Below are positions 25,401-37,984 of a stretch of DNA of 64,000 nt, in pieces (the stretch's first letter is position 1; the number at the start of each line of letters is the position of its first letter). Both the position numbers and the translations under genes were made by a program. A model generated the notes under the pieces. The model worked only from the letters and a program-made list of their open reading frames with translations, made no database searches and was not told the DNA's origin. The stretch comes from Merluccius polli. Its lineage: Eukaryota > Chordata > Actinopteri > Gadiformes > Merlucciidae. The DNA is taken from NCBI GenBank assembly GCA_030340625.1, contig JAOPHQ010003695.1, forward strand, positions 434,001 through 498,000, given 5' to 3'.

Positions 25401-26628
25401 CGACCTCCATATTGAATTATCCTCAGTGGTCAGTGGGTCGCATGAGCGAGTTGTCTGGGTCTTCCAGACGGAACCGTTTATCCATAAATTGATTCGCCCT
25501 TATTAGATTAAACCATGAGGTAGGGAAGTGGGTGGTGGTGGGGGTGGGGGGGGGAAATCAGTAATATGAAAAATGAGACGTCGGACTGAGGAGATGCGGG
25601 AGTGGGTGGGGGGTGGGGTCCATTTAAACAAAGGGGCCAAAGAACAAACGTTTCTTTGGTAATGTTTCACCAATGTGGATTTGAAGTTGTAAATATCGAC
25701 GGGCAGATTCCTCAATCTTTCTTCATATGCCAGGGATCCATAGTTGTCACGGTGGAGATATTTATGAGGGCTTCAAAACTTTTGGAATTCGAGTTGAAAC
25801 AGCCAGAACAGGGACCGAGTAGTAAGGCCTTGAGGGGAGTCCCTCGCTCTGTGCAGACACAGAGCGAGTGTTTTCTGTGGTGGGGCTGAACAAGACCAAG
25901 ACCAGGAACAGCTTGGCCCTGGATGTAACCCTGTCATCAATTATGACAATCAAGATGGCTGGCCTGCATGGAGCCCTGCTTCAAGTGGGAGCCCTCCTCA
26001 ATGCTCACCAAGGTCTCCCCCAAAAAATGTGCCAACTTACATCAAATCTAACTCAGGTGTGTGTGTGTGTGTGGATCCTACCAGGGATTGGTATCCAGGT
26101 CATGTGGCCGTATATCCGGCTGGGATGTGATCCAGAACCTTGTGTAACCCTGACCACGTTAAGCGGCTAAGGACCAGTGGTGCTTGATGGATGAGCAGCT
26201 TTTCTGGCCTCTGGCTTCCCAAGCAGTAAACAAGGGCAATAGGCTTTTCATTTTTCCCAACTTTATATCTGACATTGTTCTGTCGATGGCTCTCACTATA
26301 TATCCCTCCATATTTATATATATGGAACATGAAAAATGAAAGAAAGGCAACCAAATATGTTGATTATTCAATATGTTTGTTCATACATTTTCAATATCAG
26401 CCAACACCAAATGCCAATAATGGCATATGGATAAATCATGTGTTCCATAAGACATCCTCCACGCAAAATCAGTTTTTTTTCTTCCATAACCAGCCATTTT
26501 GTTTTGGTAGAAATATGAGTTTTTAATCAAGACTGTGCTGTACCAACAACCATGATGGAGTTTGGCGTTCCTTTTTCAACCAGTTTATAAAGTCGTAGGA
26601 TGGTGTTTATGCCACCCTTGCTGTTGGG
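22481..26628. other. No recognisable gene
   Basis: AT-rich DNA with small TG runs (24608-24630, 25011-25035), a CA run (25360-25376) and a 12-bp-stem hairpin at about 25844-25872. I see no element ends, RNA gene or exon. Confidence 0.4.
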
Positions 26629-26830
26629 CAGGGCTGGACTGGCCATCTGGCAGACCGGGCACTTTCCCGGTGGGCCGACGTGCCTTTTGGGCCAACAACT
26701 GTTTTTTTTTGTCTGACCGACCCATAAAACTGGTAGATCGGCCCAATCACTTGTTTAAACCCCAGTGTGATCAACTGGGGTGGGCTGGTCTGGGCCAAAA
26801 TGCCAGGGCTGATTTTTCGTCCCAGCCCTG
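26629..26830. mobile_element. 202-bp hAT-like MITE
   Basis: It begins CAGGGCTGGACTGGCC and ends CGTCCCAGCCCTG, so the outer CAGGGCTGG/CCAGCCCTG ends are inverted repeats. CAGGG...CCCTG ends are typical of hAT non-autonomous elements (known). No 8-bp duplication is visible, so the flanks may have mutated. Confidence 0.5.
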
Positions 26831-27745
26831 GTACCACGCTGTCTTCAAGCCGAGGCAGGAAAATACTTCAATTTACTTCAATTATCATTTGATAATGAAA
26901 CAAGCTTACTGTGTGGTATTGTCTGGTCCGTATACATATTATAGTGTGTTAAGATCACACACTTCAAACAAATTTTATTTTTTTCAAACAAATGTTGCGC
27001 TAAACCTCAGCAGAAAATAACTTTTTCCTTCTATCACTCAACAACTGCAGGAAAGCAACTCCTGGCAATATGGAAATCACATTCACTCTCCCCCTCCTAT
27101 TATATGGATCCATATGGATTTTATATAAAAGCCAGTGGCGCCCAAAGATATTATGTTATATATGAGACAGCTGAGATGTGACTAGCACATATTATGGGCT
27201 AGCACACCAAACCAGACTATAGCATGCTCGCCCAATTTCACATACGCTCGATTTACGATTGTAGATTGAATAAAGGAGCAGCTGAACATGCAAGGCATCT
27301 GAATCAAAACATGGTTGACATGTGAAATAATCATCTGAGCATATGTTGCAATGACATCACTGTTAGAGACCCCCCCACCAGGTGTGAGCTTTGATTGGGC
27401 AATACAAGCCACTTGGGAATTCTCCTTGCTTGTGACATCGCAAGTGGGTTGATACTCCCACTAATGATGTCACAAGTGGGTGGACAGTGTTTAGTTATAG
27501 TTATGAGTTCACATTTAGCCAATGCGTTTATCCAAAAGTGAGGTTGAGCGATGAATCAATATTCAAGCAACAATAAAAATGTGTTGCGCAACCATGTTTC
27601 CAACGGCAACCAGGATAGCTGTAGGAATCAATATAACAAAACAGAAGCAAGGATCCGACTGGGGGGTCTAATTTAAACAATTTGGGCTGTTGCAGACTTT
27701 TCGCTGTCTAAGGCCAGATGTCATCGCGTTGGCTAGCAGAGCCTG
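26831..27745. other. Non-coding stretch with a hairpin
   Basis: An interrupted inverted repeat lies near 27431-27476 (CTTGTGACATC ... GATGTCACAAG, with inner GTGGG/CCCAC). 27508-27535 resembles a reversed SINE 3' tail. Nothing else is recognised. Confidence 0.4.
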
Positions 27746-27751
27746 CGGATC

Positions 27752-30581
27752 TATGAAGGTATATTTGGTGCAAAAGTCACGAGCACATTTAACTACAGAT
27801 TTCGCATGCGCACACTAAAGTCACAAACGTGTAACTGTAAATTTGAAGTTGTATTTTTTTTTTCTATACCTTGTTAACACAAATCCTTGTTACGGGTTCA
27901 CAAATCCTTGTTACGGGTTCACAAATCCTTGTTACAGGTACACAAATCCTATCCTGTGCATCACAACTTCCTGGCCTTATGCACTCAAGACTTTTGCCCC
28001 AAATGCACTGCAACGATTGGGGCAAAACACATTTGCACATCCGTGTTTCATAATCTGAGAACATGCACAACATTCGTGCATTTGTAAACCGTAAATTTGA
28101 AGTTGTACATATTTTCGTTTTACCTTGTTAACACAAAATAGGGCTACGGGTTCACAAATCCGTGTTACAGGTACACAAATCCTATCCTGTGCATCACAAC
28201 TTGCAAGTGTCATGCCCTCAACACTTTCGCCCCAAATACACTGCAACGATTGGGGCAAAACACATTCGCACATCCGTGTTTCATAATCTGAGAACATGCA
28301 CAACATTCGTGCATTTGTAAACCCAAATGTGAACTAATGCATCAGAAGTTGTGCATCTGTGAAATATTTTCTCATTATAAAATGGTATTAGATCGCTGTG
28401 GTCATTGAGCATTTTCTTGCACAACTACAAGTCAATTGATACAAGTGTTCGAATCTGCTTCTACGAGTTTGCAGCTGTTGTTTTCCGTACGGATACTTTT
28501 GCACCATATACACCACCTAGCGAGGTGCAAAACGGAGTTGTACTTGTGCACGCCGAGCGAATCGATCGAAAAGAAAACAAGGCGGCCGGATCTGGATCCT
28601 GGATCGCGCCCAGGCGTCGTCACCATAGCAACGGTCGCTGACACTCATGGGAACTGTAGTGTAAATTGACGCAACAATCCAATGAAATTACGATATTTCT
28701 CGGAAAAGAAGCATACATATTTCTTAGCGATGGCTACTACACAACACTGCTGTATCGTTAATGATCAGGAGTATACATTTATACTGTAGTATAGCGGCCC
28801 ATGCTGCGGCCCGTCATGTATAAATGCAGGTACATCCATTTGGGTCGGACTAGGAGCATTCAGGGTCCTGGACCGGCCCACCACTGGACCGGCCACCCCC
28901 CCCGGACCGGACCGGCGGGGGGGAATGGGACCAGGCCATCCTCCCGCCGCCGGTCCGGTCCGGGGGGGGGGGGGGGGGGGGGTGCTCCCAGTCCAGGGTC
29001 GGACCTGGAGGGGGGGGTGCTCCCAGTCCAGGGTCGGACCTGGACCCCCCCCCCCCCCCCCCCCCGACAAATGTGTTATCGATATTTAACGTAGCCTATT
29101 GAGGATACGTTTCAATTCAATGTAAATTATCCAAGAGGTAATAAATAACGAAAAAGATGCTCAATTCAGATTCAAGACGTAATCAGGGACAAAACACGTT
29201 AAATTAAACGTTCCCCGAAAGGGAAATATGCCTTAATGACAATAATGTGTTATATGTTGACATTTAACATATCTGGGATACGTTTCAACCAAACATAATC
29301 CTATAGGTAAATAAATGGCAAAAAATAGGCTGAGAACGAACGTATTTGCGATACGTTCAATGAAACGTAATCACGGACAAAATACGTTTTCAGACAAACG
29401 TAATTGAGAATGCCGAATAGTTCCCTGGGAACGTAATTTTGATGAGACAGGGTTGACCATCGCTACATTGCGCATGCGGAGCGGGAAGATATATAAAGAA
29501 ATAAGTAAATTGTGTTTATTATTTCGTTTTGGTTTCATTGTTTATTATAATTTCCGTTTCGAGCTGAAAATAGGAAAACAAACACCATTATTCAATTGTT
29601 GGTGCATAAAGAAAAAACAGAAAAACGATATATTGACTCGTTTTTTCGTTTTTCGTTTGGATGAATGAATGGAATAATTAAATGATCGGATCATACACGG
29701 ACCATATGAGCAGGGATGCCTGGGCGCGATCCAGGATCCAGATCCGGCCGCCTTGTTTTCTTTTCGATCGATTCGCTCGGCGTGCACAAGTACAACTCTG
29801 TTTTGCACCTCGCTAGGTGGTGTATATGGTGCAAAAGTATCCGTACGGAAAACAACAGCTGCAAACTCGTAGAAGCAGATTCGAACACTTGTATCAATTG
29901 ACTTGTAGTTGTGCAAGAAAATGCTCAATGACCACAGCGATCTAATACCATTTTATAATGAGAAAATATTTCACAGATGCACAACTTCTGATGCATTAGT
30001 TCACATTTGGGTTTACAAATGCACGAATGTTGCGCATGTTCTCAGATTATGAAACACGGATGTGCGAATGTGTTTTGCCCCAATCGTTGCAGTGTATTTG
30101 GGGCGAAAGTGTTGAGGGCATGACACTTGCAAGTTGTGATGCACAGGATAGGATTTGTGTACCTGTAACACGGATTTGTGAACCCGTAGCCCTATTTTGT
30201 GTTAACAAGGTAAAACGAAAATATGTACAACTTCAAATTTACGGTTTACAAATGCACGAAAGTTGTGCATGTTCTCAGATTATGAAACACGGATGTGCAA
30301 ATGTGTTTTGCCCCAATCGTTGCAGTGCATTTGGGGCAAAAGTCTTGAGTGCATAAGGCCAGGAAGTTGTGATGCACAGGATAGGATTTGTGTACCTGTA
30401 ACAAGGATTTGTGAACCCGTAACAAGGATTTGTGAACCCGTAACAAGGATTTGTGTTAACAAGGTATAGAAAAAAAAAATACAACTTCAAATTTACAGTT
30501 ACACGTTTGTGACTTTAGTGTGCGCATGCGAAATCTGTAGTTAAATGTGCTCGTGACTTTTGCACCAAATATACCTTCATA
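27752..30581. mobile_element. Foldback element 1 (TATG...CATA, 6-bp TSD)
   Basis: Two 864-bp arms (27752-28615 and 29718-30581) are reverse complements with only about three differences by eye. They surround a 1.1-kb spacer. The ends are TATGAAGGTATATTTGG and its complement. CGGATC flanks both sides (27746-27751 and 30582-30587). Each arm contains an internal tandem duplication (27837-28090 and 28091-28323, mirrored on the right) and three tandem copies of a 21-base ACAAATCCTTGTTACGGGT unit. No transposase is visible. The mirrored short reading frames in the arms are by-products of the palindrome. Confidence 0.9.
28616..29717. repeat. Spacer of foldback element 1
   Basis: The unique centre holds GGACCGG-rich DNA, a 21-base G run (28962-28982), a 21-base C run (29045-29065), a 29-base direct repeat (28981-29009 and 29016-29044, GTGCTCCCAGTCCAGGG) and two diverged copies of a unit of about 174 bp starting at 29073 and 29247 (shared GGATACGTTTCAA, GACGTAATC/AAACGTAATC, GACAAAA). 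It encodes nothing recognisable. Confidence 0.7.
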
Positions 30582-31029
30582 CGGATCTCTCCTCACCAGA
30601 CAATCAACAATTGACAATTAACAATCAACACAGGCGAAACACAATCAAGTCTAATGAGGTTAAAGACAAAAACAACTGAGGACATTCAGGGGAAAAAATG
30701 AAAAACCCACCAAAGACAAACAACAATTCAAACTGTGACACGTATGACAGCAGCGGGGATGGCTGGTGTCAGCCTCAGACAGAGACTTATCTGGTGAGAG
30801 CTCTGCAGACTCCTAGCTTCGTGCCAACAGGCTATCCTACCTTCATGCCAACTCCTCTACTACAAGCGTGGAACCAGCAACCTGTTGACACCCGGCCAGA
30901 GTACCAAGGTGGATATCACCTCAACATGCACGCACTGATAAATGCACGCATATATACACACATATAAACACACATATACATATAAACACATGCACACATT
31001 TAATACTTTATGTTCTTTCTCTTTTTTGA

Positions 31030-31646
31030 GGCCCACTTTACACGCCAACGCTCCCGGGTGAAACCGACAAAATATTTTCTCAGATGTGCCTTTCGTTTAG
31101 ATGGCGACGGCATTTTTGGGGCTTAAAAACGCAAAAAAATGAACCCACCCTCCAGAGTGGAAATCTTAAAAACGCTCCACCATCTCGTTCCCATCTAAAG
31201 GGTTGAAAACGCAAAAGTGTGCTCTGAGCTGCTCACGCTGGCTATCCTCGCGTACGCGTTGATGTCAAATCCATGTGCAGTACAGCCAAACAACAACAAA
31301 CATGTCGGATTATTTACATCAGTCGGACATTCAAGTTGCCCTAGCTGCTCTGATATCTCTCCAGGAGTCATTTCAGCAATTAAGCCGAGTTATCATAGAT
31401 AACAGAACAGAACAGAGAAGGCGCATTAATTACCTAGGGCAATTGCTCTTGGTGTTGTTGTATGGCAGTGCTTCACAGTGCCACCTGGCATGCATACTAC
31501 ATCAAATTTCACACACTTTTGCGTCACCGTGTGCATGCAGATTCCCACCCAAAGACGCTCGTCTAAATAAAAAGTGAAAATAAAATAATAAAACGCAACG
31601 CCACTTTTGCGGTTTGTGTTCAGATCGTCGTCGTGTAAAAGTAACC
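31030..31646 (+). mobile_element. Harbinger-like non-autonomous transposon
   Basis: The left end GGCCCACTTTACACGCCAACG pairs imperfectly with the right end CGTCGTCGTGTAAAAGTAACC. TGA flanks both sides (31027-31029 and 31647-31649). A 3-bp duplication and GG...CC ends suit PIF/Harbinger elements (known). The body has repeated AAAACGC/AAAACGCTCC motifs. The small open frame at 31302-31577 lies inside it. Confidence 0.6.
31302..31577 (+). pseudogene. Truncated ORF of the Harbinger-like element
   Basis: An open frame of 91 codons begins MSDYLHQSDIQVALAAL, followed by a Gln/Arg-rich helix-like stretch (SLQESFQQLSRVII, TEQRRRINYLGQLLL). After about residue 55 it runs into the 3' part of the element (SQCHLACILHQ). 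This looks like the N-terminus of a transposon protein joined to downstream DNA by an internal deletion. Because upstream in-frame codons exist, I chose the MSDYL start for its composition. No DDE residues are present, so it is not functional as a transposase. The function of the intact protein is unknown to me. Confidence 0.4.
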
Positions 31647-31656
31647 TGAATGGAGG

Positions 31657-31794
31657 GTGTGTGTGTGGTTGATAGCTGGTTTACAGCCTCACCTGGTCTG
31701 AGTCAGACTGATGAGACTCTGGCTGGGTGGGGCTGCACACCTGTGGTGCAGAGCAATCATGGCACCAGGATAAACCAGCTATCACCACACACAC
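31657..31794. repeat. 138-bp hairpin element
   Basis: The stem GTGTGTGGTTGATAGCTGG (31657-31683) pairs with CCAGCTATCACCACACAC (31771-31794) with one bulge. The loop is about 87 bases. The left half is similar to 1230-1280, so it is a dispersed repeat. Possibly a MITE; no target duplication found. Confidence 0.55.
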
Positions 31795-34700
31795 TCAGGA
31801 GACAGCCACTGTAATGTCAGCATGTAACATCTGCTCGGCGTATGCATCATGCCATCTCCAATAAATGCATATTCAACTCAACATCTACCTGTGTCCTGTC
31901 AGAAGGCCCCAGCAAATGCCACTGATGTAGCGTGTGGCAGGAGCAACTGCCACAGGTTGTGAGCGGCAGCACTCCTGTATGCTCCATGCATAAGCCATAG
32001 CCCTTAAACCCCCACCCACCCCTCTATAACCCCCCGCCCGACCAGTCTCTACACCAGATTTAACCACCAGGCTAGCCGCTACCAGGGGATAGCTTAACCG
32101 CCAGGTTTGGGGTCATTTACCGCAGCAGTGAATCAACCACTGTCACAGCCGCCCAGAGTTACCAGCATAATTAGCCATAGCATGGCAATTAGCAGGCACA
32201 CGTCGTGGCTGCGCGACGCCAGGCTTTGACCATATATCACGTCACGCCACGGCAGACTGTCTGGAATTGTGTGTGTGTGTGTGTGTGTGGGGGGGGGGGG
32301 GGGGTCGAGAAGAGCGCTAGTTAGATGATCTGTTGAAGTGGGAAGGAGGAAGAAGAGGAGGGGTGGGGGGTGATTACAGTTGTTATATGGGGAGAGGAGA
32401 GAGAGATTGAGGGAGGGAGAAGAGTGAGCTAGAGGGAGAGATGGTAGACCTTCACCGACTCCAACTATCACGAAGGTTAGAACTAGTAAGGTTTATAACG
32501 GAGACAAACCAGAAATGCTTTGTTTTTTGTCAGTTAAAGTACTAGTTTTGAGGTGATAACTTGTTTGGCACTGAAAAGCAGATGGTTGACTTAGCATCAG
32601 TAAAACTAAGTTTTGTAAAATATGTAAGATATTTTTTCTACATAGTAGCTTTTTTGACCTGAGCACTGGTCTAACGTTCGACAACACAAATGGCTTATTT
32701 TGAAGTATTCATTCATTGCTGATGTCCTGTTTGATGTCCTGTTTCACCTTTGTTTTATACTTTTTATCTTTTAAACAGCACCATTGCAGTAGAATCTTCA
32801 GAATAATTGAATGTGTTACCATAATCATACTTCCCTTAATATATGAACAAAATACCCCATCCTGCTAACATACATTTAGCATTTTAAACAACACCAGCAG
32901 TTATGCTTTATTTTCTTAAGTAAGTACTCTTAAAAGCTAAAAAAAAAAAACACACACAGATGTATACCGAAAGGGAATATGAGCTTCTGGACAATGAAGT
33001 TAATTAACAGAAATGCTTACAAAAGTATGTATGTATTTTTACTAAGCATTTAGGATATTTCTTGCTTTTGAAACACATCCAACATCTGATTTGTGTCAAT
33101 TACTCATATACCATGAGTACCACCATTTACCATTCCCCGTTAGGATGAATCTCACTCATATGTATTGAGGAATAAGTGTGGATAAGTGAATATCAATCAA
33201 GTGATAAACTAATTGCGTAGCTAGTATAGCGTGTAGTAGCCTAGACCTATGCCGTTTCTATATAATAATAATAATAATAATAATAATATATTGCAAATTT
33301 TGAATCAGTGAGTAGCAAAAACTTACAATTACATGAAAACATATTGCAAATAGAAGGAATTATAACTATAAAATCGATATTATCAATATAAAGGCTCAAT
33401 GTGACAACTTAAGACAAGCAAACGGTTATCTTAAAGTTAAGAATACAATCAAGAAGAAGGATAACGGGTTAGTAATCGAATAAACAAATAATACAGGTAG
33501 CAATGTTTTTTTCCTTTTATGGCGATCCATCACCCACAATAGTGCCTGTGTGATTTCTCTTCAGGAGAATAGCACTAGTCCTGTCGTGCAATTTCATCAA
33601 AACTTTGCACAACTGTTCAAACCACCTATTTGCTTTTTGATAATTGGAAGTGGGCCTACTCTCATACTATGAAAGCTGTGTGTCTTTGGAAACTTTAAGG
33701 CTACACTGAAGCTCTGCCATAGGTCAAACTCGGACCAATAAGTGGATCTTAAAGCCATTGATGTCCACACAGCATCCAAACGTGATATTGTAGTTTTGCT
33801 TTTTGCGTTATTAAAATAACATTTGTTTTAACGAATTGAACCGCTTCAGAAAAAAAAGGAAAACATGATTAAAAACGTGTAGCTTTGTCTTATACCTTGG
33901 GAATGATAAATACTTCAATAAACATGAAAAAAATAATGTTCAAGGGTCCAAGCAAACCTCATTTAACCATAGTAAAAGTATCACAGTAATTGTAGGCTAC
34001 AGTACTGTATGTTGAGAAAGGAGGGTTGAAATGTGGTGAGATTTCAAACTGTGCAGATTTAAGCACATATCACAGATTATTATTATTTGTTTAAATGTGG
34101 TATGAACAGTTCATTTGTGACTATCCTAATAACCACTAAAGATTCATGTGTACAGTTGTTGGCTCAATTATTTGTAAAAATAAATAAATAATAAAAAGAT
34201 GTGAAAAGATGAGTGAGAGACATTGATCAAGAGAGGAAGGGGGCCCATAGAGACTGCTTATGTATAGGGCCCAGAATGTTGTGGTACATCCCTGAATAAA
34301 GTGTATGTAGTTGGGTAGTTGGAAGTAGAGTAAAAAAAAGTTGAGTGTAGTCTATTAAAGTAGGTAGTAGAGGCTAAAGGCTCACTGTAAAGATTTCTTT
34401 GTGCGGCCACTTGTGACTTTCTGCTTGTTTAAACTCAGCATTGTTGTAGAGGTATCAGGAGTTGTGTGTGGGCTTAGGCGAATGTAATCGCGCATCAATC
34501 ATTTTAATGCTTTGCTCCGCTATGATACACTACACTACACTGGCTGGCTGGTCAGGCTGTCAGATCACACTGTGCTACAAACTGCCACCAGCGTTTTTCA
34601 AAAGCAGTTAACTTTTCTCCTACAACAGCATTTTGTGACAATACAGTTTGGAGTTTATTTTAAGTTTGGAGGTGAAAAATGGCACAATCAAAACATGATT

Positions 34701-35800
34701 AACTTGTCTAATGTTGATTTTATCGAAAATCCCTATTGATGCGAATTCACTCTACACTGTCTACGCTCAATTGCTGTGTCAAACTCTGCATCCAACAGCC
34801 ATTTTAGACCCACAACTCACAACTTTTACTTTATGCAACTCTATGCATGACCGATGGATTAACAAAGGCTGATTTACTTGAAGACTGCATTCATTTTGTG
34901 TACAAATTGTGATTCAATTATTCTAGGAGTAAGAATAATGGCTCATAGAACTAGTTTTATTTCAAATTTAAAAAATGGTTATTTCAAATGCCTGGGAGTT
35001 GCTGTGTAATCAATGTACTGTAGCAGGGGTGCCAATACAAATAAATAAATAAATAAATACAAATAAAACGTTTCAATGAATATTAACAATGAGGGGATTT
35101 AACATGCAATACTCGCCGTATTAATCAGACACTTAAAGTCCACAACAATTCTGCAGGCAAAAATCTGGAAAGAAACAGGATTTGTATGCATCATTGTGGC
35201 AGAGAAAACTTTTAATTTTATGTGGCTTTCCCCCCCCCCCTGATAAGTATCTCTGATGGGTAGAGGTTTTTTACCAAATCATTTTAATGTCATCCATTAA
35301 AAAGATGAAGCGATGAAGGTTGAGATGGTCACAGTGTTTTAAGATAATGTAGTTACAGCTAATTCGATTACTATCTCCCAACAGATAATATATTAGGAAA
35401 GAAACTTTGTTTCATAGCTCTGTCTATCGTTTTCATCTTTAATCAAACTTAGACACCGAAATGAGGCCTATGGGTCCAACACAACATTAGCTTGAACATC
35501 CAAACACAAACTGACAATACCTAGAGATAAAGTACTTTACAACAACAACACAGAAATTGACCCTGGCTTGAATGAAAAATATGTGAAAAACTAATAACAC
35601 ATCAATTGAACCACATCTCAAAGAATGGAATCATTCATATGCTGTATTAATTTCTATGTTGCATGTGAAGCTCATGTGGAAAAAACTTAGCATGTAGTTC
35701 CTCTAAAGGCCTTAAGGTGATTTGCGGTCAGGTGGTGGCAGAATGAATGAGGATCTCATAGGCTGCTAGTTAAAATCAATATTGTGTTTGTTGCAAGGTC

Positions 35801-35890
35801 CTGGTTGACAATTATATTTCATTAAAAAGTTATTATGGTTTGAATATTAATGACTTTTGGCCATAGACTGGTGTGAGGCGGCCATTCAAA
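35801..35890 (+). repeat. Dispersed repeat copy (partner at 14877-14970)
   Basis: Shares GTTGACA-TTATATTT, TTTGAATATTAATGA, TTTTGGCCATAGAC and GTGTGAGGCGGCCATTC with the copy near 14.9 kb, same orientation, with about 20% differences. Confidence 0.6.
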
Positions 35891-36735
35891 GTTTACCCTT
35901 TTATAGTAGGCCTACCTTAATTATTTCATTTCACTTTTTCATATTTTACAAGGCCAACATTATTTTCCATGCCAACAGTGCTCTTATGAATTGAGAGAGA
36001 GGTAGATATTCTGTGGTAGTCCATCAAATATAGATGGAGATGGTTTCCACAGCTCCTGGATACCAACATGTGAAAACAATATATAAATATATAATAAATA
36101 AATAATAATTAATAACAACAATATGGAAGTGCTCGGTTTCTTCGCCTAAAGATGGAGAACCGAATATCCTTAATGGGGAAGTTTGGTAGCTTTTTTTATT
36201 TATTCATTTCCTAAGACACTTACTTGTGTGTTCTCTGTCATGTGCAGTCCATGTGGAGTCCAGGAGTGACTTGCCGGGGTGGGGGGGTGTGCTCACATTC
36301 TTGCCCATGCACTCTGTCTGTCTCTGACTCTCTCTGTCTCTGTCTCTAGTCACGAGGCCCCTCCCCCTTAAGGCTTGTGATTGACAGCCTCTTGGTGGCA
36401 GGGCCCCCCAGGCAGTGAATCTTAACCACAGTGCTTGGAGCCACACCACCCTGGTGTGTGTGTCGGTGTCAGTGTGTGTCAGTGTGTGTTTCGGTGCCCA
36501 AGGCTACACCAACTGCTGCCTTGATACCACACTGTTAGGCACTGTGCCGCTATGGAGAATTGTGTGTGTGGTGTGAGTGTGGAATATGCATGTTAATGCT
36601 CAGTTATTGATGCATATTTCACAAGTCTTTCTTTCTCTTTTTTCTCACTGTTCATTTTGTGTTCCCACACACCCTAGAGTGAGTGTGTGCGTGTGTGCTC
36701 ACACAGGTTGAATGCCTAGGGATGTGATTTAAAGG

Positions 36736-36738
<3 letters not shown>

Positions 36739-36826
<88 letters not shown>
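36739..36826. repeat. (TG)n microsatellite, about 44 units
   Basis: Uninterrupted TG repeat of about 88 bases. Likely highly variable in length and able to form Z-DNA (known property). Confidence 0.97.
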
Positions 36827-36827
<1 letters not shown>

Positions 36828-37514
36828 ACGTGTCTGTGTTTGAATAAAGGATCAGAGTGTGTGCGTGAACAAACCAGCTCAGGGTGTTTACTTACAATTA
36901 TGTTATGTTCCCCCCCCCCACACACACACACTCACTCCCCCCTTGCCCTGCTATCGCTTTTGAGGAGAAACATGAGGTGTGCCTCATTCATATTCTCAAA
37001 CATGAAGAAACAAACGATAATGTTGACTTTATTTTCGCAATGTCTGCCTAAAGTAGTGCGGTTAGCATTGGATAAACGTCTGCTCTCCGTCTCGTCTCGC
37101 CTGTCTGCTTTGATATTCATTTATTTGAGGGTTTTTTCCTTGGTCTCCCTTTTCAAATCCAACCTGTTTGATTCATCTGTTCTTTAACTGAGGTTGTTTC
37201 TCATTTCTCCCCACAGAAGAGCTGGTATTTCTTTCTGGTTATTTTTGAATGTATTTTTAACATGTCAATCTAAGACTGCTTTACTCTACCTGTATTGAAA
37301 TTGAGTTAAGTTATCTGCCTCCACAAATTATTCTTTCATCTATTAATAACAGTTCACACGCTACAGTTAAGATGAACTTCATGAAAGTAAGAAAAACACA
37401 GTCATAGCAAAATTAAGGGCAGTTATAGAACTGTAATAGCATAACATTTTATAGATAGTTATACATACATTACGGACAGTCTTCAAAGATTCATTGTGTT
37501 TGTGTGTGTGTGTG

Positions 37515-37838
37515 CAGGAGCGCTGCCAGGGATTTTGGGCCCCATGAAAATATATCACATTGGGCGTCACACTTGTCGCCGTGGTACATCCTTGCGCGCG
37601 CGTGGCATAAAATAAAACGTGACTTTTCTTCCACTATAACTTCCAGTGAGTCAGTTCCTGCATGTCCGCATTGCAGTCTCAACGTGTTTTTAACGTAAGA
37701 AGAGCTCTAGGCGGTACCTGCGCTGGGCTGTGCGCACCTGGACGCTCGAGTCTGCAATAATTGTGTGCTCAGAGGGGCCCCTGTCAGTGCTGGGCCCTTG
37801 GAATCGTCCTAACTTTCCCCCCCCTTACGGCGCCCCTG
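37515..37838. mobile_element. 324-bp hAT MITE inside a TG microsatellite
   Basis: The left end is CAGGAGCGCTGCCAGGG with GATTTTGGGCCCC just inside. The right end is CTTACGGCGCCCCTG. The ends form an imperfect inverted repeat. TGTGTGTG flanks both sides, so the 8-bp duplication typical of hAT elements (known) coincides with the microsatellite. The interior has no open frame. Confidence 0.65.
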
Positions 37839-37984
37839 TGTGTGTGTGTGTGTGTGTGTGTGTCTGCGCCATCGGTTTTCTGTGAAAATACCCTGGCGCT
37901 GCTTGTGCCAGTGTTGTGGTATTTGTTCTTGTTCAAGTGTTTGTGGAGATCTGGATAGGCCTAAGAGTGCTGTTCAGTAGGAGA

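Larger units (their letters stand above)
31795..37510. other. Long AT-rich stretch, no recognisable gene
   Basis: Contents: a G run (32289-32304) after a TG run, a (TAA)n microsatellite (33262-33290), an AAAT array (35040-35060) and a (TG)n run of about 88 bases (36739-36826). No exon, RNA gene or transposon end is recognised. The dispersed repeat copy at 35801-35890 is listed separately. Confidence 0.45.

Noticed and set aside
28405..29928. Mirrored short frames beginning MSIFLHNYKS in foldback 1
   Set aside because: Arm-derived frames in opposite orientations with no recognised domain.
36738..37187. A 149-codon frame starting with Cys-Val repeats
   Set aside because: It is a translated TG microsatellite.
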